In this document: positions 63,681 to 64,000 of the stretch, one piece after another
Layout of the letters: every line of letters begins with the position of its first letter
Numbering within the stretch: position 1 is the first letter of the stretch
The notes under the pieces: model-generated
Told to the model about the DNA's origin: nothing
What the model saw: only the letters and a program-made list of their open reading frames with translations
The model's database searches: none
Position numbers and translations under genes: made by a program
From: Mustela lutreola
Taxonomy: Eukaryota; Chordata; Mammalia; Carnivora; Mustelidae
Assembly: GCF_030435805.1 (NCBI RefSeq)
Contig: NC_081295.1
Coordinates: 157,327,001 to 157,391,000, forward strand
Length of the DNA: 64,000 nucleotides
Reading direction: 5' to 3'

Positions 63681-64000
63681 CAGTTACCCCTTTTAAGAAA
63701 CATTTAGGTTTGCAAGGAAAATCTCCATTTGTAGCGGTGCCGCCCGGGAAGAGGACGAAGGACTGCACACTCCCGAAGCTCCTGGTCGGTGAGACGGTAA
63801 CAACAAATGTGCACAGCAACGTCCTCGTTCGTTACCGTGCTTCACCTGACAACCCCCACGCCCGCCGGCGGGGCTCCCCAAACTCAAAGATCTTCATTTG
63901 CTGATAGGCTGACATTGTATTTCAGGTGGTGGCTTGGGCCATTCAAGGATCTCCCCATGTGTACAGGAGGTACACCTGTCATTAAACTGTTTTTCTCGTT
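63681..64000. other. Right end of window, unassigned
   Basis: Moderately GC-rich, then mixed sequence, expected to lie in the first intron of the next gene. No exon is recognised. Confidence 0.35.

Overview
The window is nuclear DNA of a carnivoran, most likely a musteloid (ferret, mink, marten, badger or otter type). The evidence is about 45 tRNA-Lys-derived CAN-SINEs, most with the mustelid-style ending CTACTTGTGATCTCT followed by TCAAATAAATAAA. Around them lie old L1, L2, MIR, hAT-Charlie, MaLR and ERV copies. No bacterial-type genes, CRISPR arrays or tRNA genes were found.

The gene order matches human 6p22.1, the extended MHC class I side: OR1F12 (435-1376), ZNF165 (exon 1 near 17.1 kb, coding exons 20492-23807), a damaged SCAN zinc-finger gene where human has ZSCAN12P1 (34.5-38.05 kb), ZSCAN16 (47627-56300), and a CpG island at 62.44-63.35 kb that by synteny should be the ZKSCAN8 promoter. 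All of these are on the plus strand. OR1F12, ZNF165 and ZSCAN16 look intact, and every ZNF165 and ZSCAN16 coding-exon junction keeps frame across GT/AG sites. The third gene carries a 20-base deletion in its SCAN exon and an in-frame TAG inside its finger array.

Region by region. 0-3 kb: OR1F12 and SINEs. 3.3-9.8 kb: ERV debris, including a minus-strand LTR at 3288-4307, an LTR at 6293-6910, and two solo LTRs in opposite orientation (7758-8688 and 8852-9623), each with a 4-base target duplication. 10.4-14.5 kb: minus-strand L1 remnants. 14.6-15.7 kb: two further LTRs. 16.4-23.9 kb: ZNF165. 25.1-25.96 kb: an orphan CpG island with a tandem repeat. 26-32 kb: SINEs, MIR, a MaLR LTR and a decayed antisense SCAN exon. 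32.4-38.1 kb: the pseudogene and its CpG island. 42.06-42.48 kb: an HSPE1 processed pseudogene. 47-56.5 kb: ZSCAN16. 57-62 kb: repeats. 62.4-63.4 kb: the last CpG island.

The SCAN genes encode nuclear C2H2 DNA-binding proteins that dimerise through the SCAN domain. They are tandem paralogues, and most of their CpG-island promoters carry ETS-type GGAAGTG sites. I found no unknown multi-gene system. The less expected signals are the antisense SCAN relic, a SINE-in-SINE junction present at two loci, the orphan CpG island, and fossil zinc fingers in the ZSCAN16 3' UTR.
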